Under the pieces are notes generated by a model. That model was not told the DNA's origin, ran no database searches, and saw only the letters and a program-made list of their open reading frames with translations. DNA of 64,000 nucleotides from NCBI GenBank assembly GCA_036852015.1, contig JAANDG010000087.1, forward strand, positions 186,001 to 250,000. Direction: 5' to 3'. The position numbers and the translations under genes are program-made. This stretch comes from Pelodera strongyloides (Eukaryota > Nematoda > Chromadorea > Rhabditida > Rhabditidae). Below are positions 49,301 to 59,272 of the stretch, piece after piece (within the stretch, counting starts at the first letter, position 1; each line of letters starts with the position of its first letter).

Positions 49301-52300
49301 GTTCAAGCCGAATGCGTTCCGGAGAGCAACAGAATACGATTCGTGTTGTCTCGTCTCGGGCCACACCAGGAGAAACAACTGAAATTGCGCTGTCTGCCGA
49401 AGAAGCCAATGGATATGAGTCTGGATGAGGTCATCGAGAAGATGAAGATTGTCTTCGTCACCAAGAAGTCGTTATTCCGGAAACGTATTGAATGCCTACA
49501 TGTTATCAAGCAGCACGGTGTTGACTACAAGACCCACATCGGCGTCGTCAACAAGGCCTGCGATGACTTTGCATTCAACGAACTTACTGACTCACAGTTT
49601 CGCGTGCTCAACTACTTGAATAGCCTGCGTAATCCGGAGGATATGGAGATGCGTGCATGGCTCATCAAGACCCTGGATCGAACTCCAGAGATGACACTCG
49701 ACGATGTCGCTGAGGCCGTCGACAAGTACCACGAGCACAAGGACGACATTGATCTACCCGTGAACCCTATCGCAGTGAACCGCGTCAATAAACCCAACCA
49801 CCGTGAGCATAAGAGAGACGACAGAAGGCCCACACAAGGAAAGTGCAAGTACTGCGGAAGAGACAGCGGACATCGGTCTTGTCCCGCAAAGGAAGTAACT
49901 TGTAACAAGTGTGGAAGAAAAGGGCATTACGCCGTGGTTTGTCAACAGAGGGACAAACAAAGCAACAGAAAGGTCCATGAAGTGTCTTCGCGATCTGTCG
50001 GCCGCAGATTCGTTAACGTTCTGATGAATGGAAAGAAGGTGCGACTTCAACTGGACACCGGCTCAGATTTAACGCTGATATCTGAGGCCACATGGAAGTT
50101 GCTGGGTCGACCAAGCTTGAAATCCCCAAGCGTAGTCGCGACTGCAGCAAATGGAGAGCAGCTCGAATTGTTTGGTTCTTTCGAGTGCAACGCGTCTTAC
50201 CAGGATGAGCAGATCGTCGAGGTCGTGCACGTCACCGCTAGGATGAATCTCCTAGGCCTGGACTGGTTGGAGCGTCTACCGTCATTCAGATCTATGTTGG
50301 ATGCTGTTTGTAATCGGGTCTCCGGAAAGCCTTCCATAACTACATCATCGTCAAGGGAATCTGCTGCGACGTACGTTGCTACGCTCAAGACGCAGTTCTC
50401 TGATGTATTCTCCACCGAGCTTGGTCTCTGCAAGAAGACCAAAGCGAGCCTCCAGCTCAAGAAAGGGGCAAACGCCGTTTTTCGCCCGAAGAGAATGGTA
50501 CCAATTCACTACAAGGAAAACGTGGAAAAGGAGCTGGACCGGCTAGAGCAACTTGGAGTCATTGAGCGCGTCACGTATTCTCCGTGGGCCGCTCCGATTC
50601 TCTGTGTCAAGAAACCGAATGGTAGTGTCAGAGTCTGCGCCGATTTCAGTACGGGACTGAACGATGCACTGGAAGACTTCGCACACCCGATTCCCACAGC
50701 AGAAGATATAATGACAACACTGAACGGTGGAACCGTCTTCAGTACGCTCGATTTCAAGGATGCCTACCTACAAGTTGAGCTAGAGGACGACTCCAAGAAC
50801 TTGCTCGTCATCAATACTCATCGAGGATTGTACCGATACAACAGAATGTGCTTCGGAGTCAAGACTGCTCCTGGAATCTTTCAGAAGATCATGGACGCTA
50901 TGACTGCGGGACTCGAAGGTTGTTGCGCGTACCTTGATGATGTGATCGTTTCTGGTAGAACACTACAGGAACACAATCGGAACCTAAATGCCTGCATGAA
51001 ACGGATCTCGGAATATGGTTTCCACGTCAATTTCGAGAAGTGCACCTTTGCTGCAAGAGAGATAAGGTACCTTGGGATGATTATCTCGGCAGAAGGTCGC
51101 AAGTCTGATCCATCCAAGATAGAGCCAATCTTGAGGATGCCCGAACCGAAAGACGTCAGTCAGCTACGCTCTTTCATCGGAAAGATCAACTACTACGGCA
51201 GGTTCATAAAGGAATTGCACAAGTTGCGTGCACCATTCGACGAACTGTTGAAGAAAGATGTCAAATGGAACTGGAATAAAGAGTGTCAGAATGCCTTTGA
51301 CGAGGTAAAGAAGATCGTCGCCTCGCCAATGCTGCTCACCCACTACGACCCCAAGAAGGAGTTGGTCCTGGTCACGGATGCATCTCAGTATGGTCTAGGC
51401 GCGGTGCTGCTACATCGAATGAAGGATGGGACGCAGAAAGCTGTCGAGCATGCCACACGAACTCTTCTTCCAGCGGAAAAGAACTATGGTCAGATTGAGA
51501 AAGAAGGTCTCGCGATCTTCTGGGCCATGAAGAAGTTCTACAAGTACCTGATGGGACGCAAATTCACTCTTGTGACCGATCACAAACCGCTCGTATCCAT
51601 CTTCGGATCGAAGAAGGGCATTCCCCGTAACAAGCGCCAACCGTCTACAACGTTGGGCTGTGTTCATCAAAGGCTTTGATTTCACGATCGTATTCAAGCC
51701 TACCGCTGAAATGGGATGCGCCGACGTTCTTTCAAGACTGATCGCGGATCAGAAGGAAACGGACGAAGAGAAAGTGATCGCAAGAGTCGAAACGGAGTTG
51801 TTCAGAGACGAACACTACCGTACTATTGCCGCCCTACCTGTTACCGCAAACGTTCTGAGTGAGGCTACTGAGAAGGACAAGACGCTGCAAGCTGTTCTGA
51901 AAGCTCACCGAACTGGTAACTGGCCAACGAAATGCTCCAGGGACATCGCTCAGTTCGCCAACGACAGACATCGTTGTCAGAATCGAACGGAATCCTCTTG
52001 TTTGGTGAAAGGATAGTCATTCCGGCCGCACTCAAGGGACGGATTCTTCGACAGTTGCACCAGGGACATCAAGGAATTGTTCGCACCAAAACACTCGCAA
52101 GATCGCTAGTTTATTGGCCGTTCGTTGACGAGGAGATTGAGAACATGGTGAAGTCCTGTGCAAATTGTAATCGGGCTCAGAAAGCACCGACAAAGACGAA
52201 TTTGGAATCGTGGAGCAAGGCAGTGCACCAATGGAACGAGTACACGCTGATTTTGCTGGACCACTGGAAGGAAAGTACTATTTGCTTGTCGTTGACGCTT

Positions 52301-54203
52301 ATAGTAAGTGGCCAGAAATCGTTGCCATGGATCGCATCACGACGTCTGCTACGATATCCAACCTGAAGAAGATTTTCTCGCAATTCGGTATGCCAGAAAC
52401 GCTGGTAACAGACAACGGAACACAATTCACCAGTGCTGAATTCGCGTTGTTCTGTGCAAAGAATGGAATCAGACATATGAGATCGTCACCATTCCACCCG
52501 CAATCGAACGGACAAGCGGAGAGGTTCGTCGACACTTTCAAGCGGGCGCTGCTGAAATTGAAGGGGGAGGGAAGCCCGGCAGAGAATCTTCAGACGTTTC
52601 TGCTATCATACAGGATGACGCCGTCATCTACAGTTCCTGAAGGAAAGTCGCCAGCTGAATCATTTCTGAATCGGAAGCTGCGCACATCGTGGGATTTGTT
52701 GAAGCCCAGGCCTGAGAGGAAGATCGTCAAGGACGAACGTATGGAGAAGCAGTTTAACAAGAAACACGGTTCGAAGGCTACAGTCTTCAATCCCGGAGAC
52801 TTAGTCTACATCTATGACTACAAAGTTCCGAGTAAGCCTACTTGGATGGAAGCTACGGTAGTGAAGAAGAACGGTACAGTGATGTACGATGTGAGGATTG
52901 AAGGACGCAAGAACCTTATCCGTCGACATGCTAACCAGATGAGGCCGAGAACTGTCACCACCCGAAGTCGAGCCTACGACATCTTGCTTGATGCATTCGA
53001 CATTAATCCACTACCCCAGTCGAACCTGAAAGAGTCTAAACCTATGCCAAAGACTCAGCCGTCAACTGATACCACTGAAACAGTTGAATGTACTACCGCA
53101 CCGACGGTACAAGACGTTGTTCCGGATGATGAGGAGGTTTTCGAAGATGCTGCCTCTACGCCGCAACCAGCTGTGACAACTACGCCGCCGCCACTACGTC
53201 GATCCAGCCGTGCAAGGAAGCCAACAACGAAGATGGAGATCAACCCGTCTAATAAGCGCTACTAAGCATTAGTGTTATTGTTGTTTCTTTTTAAGTATGA
53301 CTTAAATACTAAGGTTGGAGGTGTTAGGTATTACGGTATATACCTAAGATTAATTATTGTATGTAGTTTGCTCACTATCATTGTGTTTCAGTTATCACTT
53401 ACAGTTGCTCATTGATCTTTAGTCTTTGGAAGATCAATGTTTCACTCTCTAGTAATAGTAATTGCCCGTTGGCATGATTGTGTGTTTCTGCACGTAGCCA
53501 CTAGTATATAAGGGCTACTGCCTAACACTCATTGCTCATTATATCAACTCTACCACTGCCTTCTGTATTGCTAATAAACACTGTACTATTCTCGTCTACT
53601 CTTGTCGCTCAGTATCTGTTTGTACAGACAAATATCTGTGAAACATAACAGTATTAGATTGATTGTGAGGCAAATAAATATTGTAATAGTGTGAGGCGCG
53701 GGTAAATTGGCAAAATAGGACGACCCTAGAGTGCACTACCCAGGACTACTGAGGGTAGTCCTCAGTAGTCCTGGGTTGCCCACGGTTGTCCTGGTAGGTT
53801 TTATCCAATAAGCCGTAGACTGAGCATGCATATGTGCTTATTCATAGCCGTTTGAGTGTTTGTCATCTACCAAGACCTCACTCAAAGGCGCAAAGTATTC
53901 CGCTCGTTGAAGATACAGTTTTTTTTCAGTTTCGGGTCAATATCGAGATGTTGGCAGATGCCCTAGACGAAATTGTCAAGGCAGCAAAGGAACGGTTTGG
54001 CGGTGAGTTATTTTGCTGTCCTTTGCGAATTAAAATATTAAATCAAACTTGAAACTGGCGACTAATTGGACGGTACGTGTGGTCGTTTTCGTTGATTACT
54101 TATAAGATTTTGATATGTTGAAGAAACCAATTCTCTTATTACTCACAACTATTCTTTAGATCATGAAAAGGATGCAACGGAGGTCACTACAAGCACATGC
54201 TAG
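46344..54203 (+). CDS. TRIM-like RING-like/B-box/coiled-coil protein, copy 4, hosting a retrotransposon
   Basis: Exons 46344-47368, 47497-47600, 47683-47801, 48091-48249, 53930-54002 and 54160-54203 sum to 1524 nt (507 aa). Modules are as in the other copies: CQNC, CVECGKLTCGPC, KWCPVWC; FKCETC, KWTPLRCELC, FHPGCSKLLCNPC; B-box CHGC...CVDC...CFAC with H-x2-H. Intron 4 begins GCAAGT (48250), a GC-AG intron also found in copy 5. It is 5.68 kb long because a same-sense LTR retrotransposon is inserted in it. Exon 5 (FRVNIEMLADALDEIVKA) differs from copies 1-3. An AATAAA at about 54320 probably ends the transcript. The frame is intact, so function depends on splicing across the retroelement and ignoring its poly(A) signals. 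Confidence 0.87.
48250..48255 (+). other. GC 5' splice site of intron 4, copy 4
   Basis: AAG|GCAAGT. Apart from C for T at position +2 it is a full-consensus donor. It is identical at 57742-57747 in copy 5, whereas copies 1-3 use GT here. Confidence 0.8.
48303..48307. repeat. Target site duplication, left copy
   Basis: GTATT, repeated at 53651-53655, bounds the LTR retrotransposon. Confidence 0.95.
48308..48638 (+). repeat. 5' LTR
   Basis: 331 bp, TG...CA. Contains a TATATAA box at 48491-48497 and an AATAAA signal at 48559-48564, which mark the likely U3 and R regions. Confidence 0.95.
48640..48652 (+). promoter_or_regulatory. Primer binding site
   Basis: TGGCGTTCAGGAA begins 1 nt after the 5' LTR. 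TGG matches the complement of a tRNA CCA end. Which tRNA is used cannot be told from here. Confidence 0.6.
49007..51679 (+). CDS. Retrotransposon Gag-Pol, first segment (Gag, protease, RT, RNase H)
   Basis: Starts at the ATG giving MAQESNQEATL; the open frame extends 33 codons further upstream without an ATG. Gag ends in a CCHC knuckle (CNKCGRKGHYAVVC) preceded by an irregular CKYCGRDSGHRSC. The aspartic protease has LQLDTGSDLTLIS. Reverse transcriptase has the YLDD catalytic box. RNase H has VTDASQYGLGAVL and VTDHKPLVSIFG. The frame runs out at 51679 just past RNase H because of a shift near 51640. The gag-pol junction needs no frameshift. Confidence 0.93.
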   Translation: MAQESNQEATLKAILASLKQLHESQAMTAERLQRLEERKEEETQGNVTFERTRESEPLTSEARGMLDVLYKNIPMFEFNVDDGTSFADWYEDHQDLLEVQAECVPESNRIRFVLSRLGPHQEKQLKLRCLPKKPMDMSLDEVIEKMKIVFVTKKSLFRKRIECLHVIKQHGVDYKTHIGVVNKACDDFAFNELTDSQFRVLNYLNSLRNPEDMEMRAWLIKTLDRTPEMTLDDVAEAVDKYHEHKDDIDLPVNPIAVNRVNKPNHREHKRDDRRPTQGKCKYCGRDSGHRSCPAKEVTCNKCGRKGHYAVVCQQRDKQSNRKVHEVSSRSVGRRFVNVLMNGKKVRLQLDTGSDLTLISEATWKLLGRPSLKSPSVVATAANGEQLELFGSFECNASYQDEQIVEVVHVTARMNLLGLDWLERLPSFRSMLDAVCNRVSGKPSITTSSSRESAATYVATLKTQFSDVFSTELGLCKKTKASLQLKKGANAVFRPKRMVPIHYKENVEKELDRLEQLGVIERVTYSPWAAPILCVKKPNGSVRVCADFSTGLNDALEDFAHPIPTAEDIMTTLNGGTVFSTLDFKDAYLQVELEDDSKNLLVINTHRGLYRYNRMCFGVKTAPGIFQKIMDAMTAGLEGCCAYLDDVIVSGRTLQEHNRNLNACMKRISEYGFHVNFEKCTFAAREIRYLGMIISAEGRKSDPSKIEPILRMPEPKDVSQLRSFIGKINYYGRFIKELHKLRAPFDELLKKDVKWNWNKECQNAFDEVKKIVASPMLLTHYDPKKELVLVTDASQYGLGAVLLHRMKDGTQKAVEHATRTLLPAEKNYGQIEKEGLAIFWAMKKFYKYLMGRKFTLVTDHKPLVSIFGSKKGIPRNKRQPSTTLGCVHQRL
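51630..52016 (+). pseudogene. Retrotransposon Pol, second segment (RNase H/integrase linker), frame-shifted
   Basis: Continues pol in another frame (RWAVFIKGFDFTIVFK...ADVLSRL) and loses frame again near 51970. A typical connection region before integrase. Confidence 0.8.
51970..52235 (+). pseudogene. Retrotransposon Pol, third segment (integrase HHCC zinc domain)
   Basis: Contains H-x3-H...C-x2-C (LHQGHQGIVRT to CANCNRAQ), the N-terminal zinc domain of integrase. A third frame change follows at about 52215-52235. Confidence 0.85.
52210..53265 (+). CDS. Retrotransposon integrase core and C-terminal region, fourth segment
   Basis: The DDE core is visible: D in VHADFAGP, D in VTDNGTQFTS and E in SNGQAERFV. 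A basic, Pro/Thr-rich tail follows. It lies in a different frame from the zinc domain, so it is not translatable as one product in this copy. The first residues of this open frame may not be genuine integrase. Confidence 0.88.
   Translation: MEQGSAPMERVHADFAGPLEGKYYLLVVDAYSKWPEIVAMDRITTSATISNLKKIFSQFGMPETLVTDNGTQFTSAEFALFCAKNGIRHMRSSPFHPQSNGQAERFVDTFKRALLKLKGEGSPAENLQTFLLSYRMTPSSTVPEGKSPAESFLNRKLRTSWDLLKPRPERKIVKDERMEKQFNKKHGSKATVFNPGDLVYIYDYKVPSKPTWMEATVVKKNGTVMYDVRIEGRKNLIRRHANQMRPRTVTTRSRAYDILLDAFDINPLPQSNLKESKPMPKTQPSTDTTETVECTTAPTVQDVVPDDEEVFEDAASTPQPAVTTTPPPLRRSSRARKPTTKMEINPSNKRY
53311..53321 (+). promoter_or_regulatory. Polypurine tract
   Basis: AAGGTTGGAGG directly before the 3' LTR; purine-rich apart from TT. 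Confidence 0.65.
53322..53650 (+). repeat. 3' LTR
   Basis: 329 bp. It differs from the 5' LTR by about two substitutions and two 1-base gaps. Confidence 0.95.
53651..53655. repeat. Target site duplication, right copy
   Basis: GTATT, identical to 48303-48307. Confidence 0.95.
53715..53795. repeat. Short inverted repeat
   Basis: ACCCAGGACTACTGAGG and its complement CCTCAGTAGTCCTGGGT face each other around GTAGT, giving a stable hairpin in intron 4 of copy 4. Confidence 0.8.
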
Positions 54204-54631
54204 TGATAATAAACTTCGATTGACTTCGATTTTGACCGATCATTTCCATGTTATTCCCTCTATATGTATTACAATTGTGGGGCAGTTCTAAGTTTTGTGT
54301 TCTGTCCATATTGTGAAAATAAAGTTCTTTCATAAAAACAAACTGTGTACTTGTGACTTGTGGTGCTAACATGTAAATAACACGACGGATATTTAAAATC
54401 TAAATAAATCGAACAAAATGCATGCCAAAAATATTGAAACACAGTTAGCTAACAAATAATATTGGTATTTAGTTCGTTCAGTTGCTCTGGGCCTCTAGGC
54501 TCAGGTATGCGTCGTCTTGAATATCGCGGATATGCTTTTTTGAAGAATCTGACAAAGTAGACTACCATGGAGTCTTTTATCAATGAGGAAACTCCGTGTT
54601 GAAAACGGCGCGCGGCGAACAACTGGCGCAC

Positions 54632-54686
<55 letters not shown>

Positions 54687-55603
54687 TGTGTGGGTGCGTG
54701 TGTGTTTGGTTAGTGCTATAATAACGACCATACACTTCACTTGTTAGTTCGCCTTTTTTTTGAACGAGATGAGTTTGAATTTTTCGCCTTGCAATAATAA
54801 TTCAATATAGTTCATCATAATTTGTGATCCAATGATACAATATTCAGTCTCTCACAAGAGTTCAGGTCGAATCAGTTAACACAATTAGTTAACAGGACAG
54901 ATGATTCTGATCTAGGATCAAGGACATCTGGCGTCGAATGAGCGATAGCCCACTCTGATACAAACCCAGAGGCCATACTTGCAATTTATTCTCACGACAT
55001 ATTCGGTCACGCCTATTTAATCTGAGTGTTAATTAATAAGAGTTACCAATTGATCGCTCCAGTTCACCATATCATTTTATGATTCTGAGTCATTCTTTAT
55101 TCTCGTTGTTTTTTCTCTTTTCGTATTGTTTTTTATATCCACATTTGATTTTCCGTGACTTATATCGTAGAATACAATACTTTTCTTGTTTTACGAGCCG
55201 CCGAAGTTATCCTGTCGCGTTTGTCATCCCATATAAATGGGCTAATTGGACAGTATGCCTCACAGACACCAAATTACACATGTACACCAATTTGGTGGCA
55301 GATAGCGCCTGCACATATAGTATAACATCTTGAAATAAGATACTGAATCGTTTGGATGCATTTCGATAATTAACTTTCGACTATATTCGTGACGGAGAAT
55401 CAGACGGAGAGAAATTAGGGGTCACATGGTGGGCCTGGTACTTTAAAATTAAAGACTACTTATATCTCGTCACTCTATCTAATGTTCAGATTAGATACCC
55501 GCGGCCGCTCTTTTTTAAACATTTACTTCAGCCTTCGAGCCTTATATTTCTTGATCTAATAATAGGATAACTCATTTACGTTCCAAATAATATTTTCAGA
55601 GAC
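54204..55603. other. Intergenic between copies 4 and 5
   Basis: No gene seen. It holds the GT repeat at 54635-54708 and a stretch (54868-55060) partly similar to 44130-44300. A TATTTTCAG acceptor ends at 55599, four bases before the ATG of copy 5. Confidence 0.6.
54635..54708. repeat. GT dinucleotide microsatellite
   Basis: About 74 nt of TG with a few interruptions at the 3' side. Confidence 0.95.
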
Positions 55604-58250
55604 ATGGTCCTTTTGAAGGCTTACCATTGCCACAATTGTTCGTCAATATGCGAGGCATCTGGCGACTTCGGCGTCGGAATCTGTGTGGAATGTGGGAAAT
55701 TAACATGTGGACCGTGTAGGAAGCTCTTCAAAGATGCGAAGGCAACAACGTGCAGAGATTCTGAGAAGGACTGCGTGTATACATCTTACTACACGGGTTT
55801 CTTTAACTACCTGCAGAAGTTTCCACCAGACGACGAGTTGAAACTTCTCAATTACGGCAAATGGAGCCCTGTTTGGTGCAAATGCGCTGCCGACTTCGCT
55901 ACACAACGCATCGGTTACGTCGGCGGTTCTTCTATTCGCTGTACTAAATGCCGTCCTACTGACAGAGCCGTCAAGGAGCCTCCGATCGGCACCTATATGA
56001 GTATAATCGATGAGTTGAGGGGCTATTTTTCTGCTCAAGATTGCATTGCCACGAAGAGAAAAGGTATCCAACTCACCCATTTCAAATGTGAAACTTGTAA
56101 AACAAGACTACAGTATCCTGTGTATCTTACAATAACTGGTGATTTAATTTGCCAGAAATGTAAAGAAACGTCGACAGCGTGCTACCCTGTGAGAAGCAGA
56201 AACATTTATTTTCTTTATATCCTACTTGAATATATTCCTGATATTGATGACCTAAAACTACTAACTTATTCCAAATGGACTCCGCTGCGTTGCGAGTTGT
56301 GTTCGTCTCTATTTTCCACTAATGTCCTCCAACTGCCCATGTTTCACCGGGGCTGTTCCAAATTGCTTTGCAATCAGTGCAATTACAAGCACACTTGCAA
56401 TAAACCTAATTCAACATCTCTCCAGTTGACATGGGTTTTGGACGTGGACAAAAAATTCCGTTCCTACTTCAAAAACGGTGGCTACGATTCGTCAGAACCG
56501 GATATCGACCAAAATCTGGCGGATCCCATATGTTATTTGCCGTCCAATAATTCAGAGCAACGCATGTCGATCATTCCTGGATTTCCTAAGGAAGTAAGGT
56601 AAGTGTTTAAAGATTTGTCACTTTCCCTTTGTAAAATTTAAAGCGAAATAACGGCCGGTTTTTGAAACGTACGTCAAACACCTGAATTTCCATGCAGCAT
56701 ATGCAAATGAACATAAATTAGAATAAAAAAATCGAGCTAAACTCGAGAAAATTAGCATAAGAATTTATTTGTCTACAATGCGTTTCAAAAACCGGCCAAA
56801 CCGCAAACCGCAAGTTTTTTGTTGTACTATTCTGGGTGGTTCAATATAGGGTTTCAAAGCGTATGACTTGCTCCGCAGAATCATGCGCATTATTCGACAT
56901 TTTCTCCAAATTTTTCCACAAAGTGCATTTTTACAAATGTATTTAATTATCTTGCAGATGTGAAGAGTGTGCTCTGTTTGTTGCACCAAATGACCTCAGA
57001 AGATGTGTTGACTGCGAAAAGTCCTGCCTGTGCTTCGCCTGCCTCACAAAGAAACATTGGGGTAATACTTTTGTCACTACATGGAAAAACAAGCGCCGGT
57101 TTTTTCGCGGATCGATTTATTTGGTGACCACTTGGCGACCTCATCGAGACCAAATTTTCTCGAAGACCGTCAAGTGAGGAACTGGTCATCATATTATCAT
57201 CAAATGGTCAGTGACTGATCGGTGACCGAGTACAGACCGTTTTTCTGTGGTCTTGGCAAGTATCCAGTTTTTCAGTGTAGATTATGCTACATGTTGTGTA
57301 ACACTGGTAACATTATAGGTCACAAAATCGAGGAGATCGCAACTACTCTTCAAACAGCCTTCATTCAGAAGGAAAGTGAGAAAACGTTGCGGAAACTGGC
57401 CAAGTGGGCAGTATCTTTGACTGAAGGAAATAAACAGGTAGAGCCAAAAATACATTGCTAAAATTATTGTATCACTGAGTCTAAGTTGAGAGAATTTACC
57501 TTCTCTTGTCTAGAAATCCACCCGCACAATTAACAACCAGTTTTGACTTCACAAAATAAATCGGTAACATTTTTCCTTGCAGATTGACGTCGTGAGTATG
57601 AAGGTGGTCGACAATTACAATTGGTTGTACTCAGCAGCTGTCCGCGAGAGTGACCTCGGCCTCCTTCAGGCAATTAGAGAATGGGGAGACATTGGACAAT
57701 TAAAGGATAGTGTCGGTGAATTCACCGTTGCACAAATCAAGGCAAGTATCATAATTTTCTAAGCTTATGCATATGTATAGAAAACCGAAAAACTGTCACT
57801 TGTGTTCGGTTACTGTAATGCAATTAATTGCCATTAAAACTGCAAGAAATTTCCGAAAGTTGAAAAAACGGTTCCGCTTGCTAACCTATTTTTTTTTTCA
57901 GTTTCGGCACAACGTCGAGATGCTGGCGGAATCCCTAGACAATATTGTCAAGGCGGCAAAGGAACGTTATGGTGGTGGTAAGTGGTTTTTGTCTCCTTCC
58001 CTAATTAGAATAGTTGATGACGACTTATCTTACAACTTGTTAGAGCTTTTCGACTTACGACTACGACTTGTTAGACTGTATGAGAAGTGTTTTTTTTCGC
58101 TAACTTACCATAGCTTTTGAGATACTAAATATCGTCATTACCTCTTTTTTCATTAGTTATGCTTTAGAAAGTAATGCGGATGTACCGGAGGCGGCAACAA
58201 GTGAACTGTCCAAAGAAAATACTCCCATCGTCGATTGCAAACAAATATAA
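55604..58250 (+). CDS. TRIM-like RING-like/B-box/coiled-coil protein, copy 5
   Basis: Exons 55604-56598, 56958-57061, 57319-57437, 57583-57741, 57902-57977 and 58168-58250 sum to 1536 nt (511 aa). Zinc modules are CHNC, CVECGKLTCGPC, KWSPVWC; FKCETC, KWTPLRCELC, FHRGCSKLLCNQC; the B-box is CEEC...CVDC...CFAC with H-x2-H. Intron 4 is GC-AG (57742, GCAAGT). The last exon uses the acceptor GCTTTAG at 58161-58167; an upstream TTCATTAG would read into a stop after three codons. The tail (ESNADVPEAATSELSKEN) is longer than in other copies. AATAAA lies at about 58337. It is closest to copy 4. Intron 1 holds a truncated family A MITE. Confidence 0.88.
56641..56800. mobile_element. MITE family A, right end altered
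   Basis: Starts AAAGCGAAATAACGGCCGG. The right arm has TGCGTTTCAAAAACCGGCC and then diverges before the terminal ATTTCGCTTT. Intron 1 of copy 5. Confidence 0.75.
57742..57747 (+). other. GC 5' splice site of intron 4, copy 5
   Basis: AAG|GCAAGT, identical to the donor in copy 4. Confidence 0.8.
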
Positions 58251-59272
58251 ATCGTTACAGTATATTGTATATATGCTCTCGTTTGTATCTTCCTAGTGCT
58301 TCTGACGGTTAGGAGGTACGCTGCGCATATCGTGAAAAAATAAAGTACTTTTATATGTTTTCTTGTTGGCTCGCATTTTAATAACGCCTATTAAAAGAAG
58401 GAAATAAACTCAGGGACAAACCAAAGGACCTACTGTAAGGCTGTAACACATAGTCAAGTCCGATTAATATAGTTGGGTAATTATGTTGCTCTGGCTCCGG
58501 TAATTATGCATGTCGAATAGACAGCGGTTCTTGTGTGGAACATTTGGTCTCCCATAACTGAAACTGACAAACTTAGCTTGTACCCAACAACGCAGAAGTC
58601 CACGCGGCGAATGTTTGGCACACACAGTGTATCTAGTCTAGAAAGGAAAGTACGTCGGCTGCCCCGCATGAGCGGAAAGTTTTTTCTTGGGTCGCACATC
58701 CTGCAAAAGTTTTCCTTTTTTTCAAATTGTCCTTCCAATTCAGAAACGCATGCATTGACATTTCGCAATACCATAGTGATATTTGCATATAAGCTGACTA
58801 GATAGAGCGGATATAACCGGAAGTGTTCACATATTTAGCTAAACTTCGTTTGTTTGCTTTGTAAAATCTACATGCGCAAAGCTGTCGTCGCCAACGGGAC
58901 TCCAGCGTACTAAGGTTTCGACCGATATGAAGAAAGGCTCGCAGAAGGTGGGATGAATTTATGTAAGCCGCACAATAGCCGGTTTTGAAACATTATCCCT
59001 CCGGACTGTATCCCTACCATGCAGTATAAGCACATTATGCGCGATTTGAGCGCGGTCTATGCCTATACGTTTCAAAAACCGGTTGTTATATTGCTTGAAA
59101 GTTATTGTTCCTTTATGAGGACTCTATCATACTATTCATTAGATATTGTTGGTTGACATCTACTGTGAATCTGTCACACGTTATCGAAGGCTTGCAAATG
59201 GTTTAGTCCATAATTATTTGCATAGTGAGAACAATTGGTTGTATCCCATAATTACAGGATGGCCCCGTGTCG
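58251..59272. other. Intergenic between copy 5 and the phosphatase
   Basis: No gene seen. It holds a diverged family A-like hairpin (58967-59097). CATAATTACAG (ends 59257) is a probable trans-splice acceptor for the phosphatase. The first ATG after it (59259) opens a five-codon frame whose TGA overlaps the proposed start ATG at 59273. Confidence 0.6.
58967..59097. mobile_element. Diverged hairpin related to MITE family A
   Basis: The left side has AGCCGGTTTTGAAACATTAT; the right side has TACGTTTCAAAAACCGG followed by a worn ATATTGCTT end. Confidence 0.55.

Larger units (their letters stand above)
48308..53650 (+). mobile_element. Ty3-type LTR retrotransposon, 5.3 kb, pol frame-broken
   Basis: TGTTAGG...CATAACA LTRs (331 and 329 bp, about four differences) and a 5-bp target duplication GTATT. 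Order: gag, protease, reverse transcriptase, RNase H, integrase, which is the Ty3 type. gag-pol starts as a single frame. Pol changes frame three times (about 51620-51650, 51960-51980 and 52215-52235), so this copy cannot make a full polyprotein unless these are assembly errors. No envelope-like frame. Same strand as the host gene. Confidence 0.95.

Noticed and set aside
58157..58167. Alternative acceptor TTCATTAG for the last exon of copy 5
   Set aside because: It would read three codons and stop; the next acceptor (GCTTTAG) gives an open 27-codon exon and total length divisible by three.
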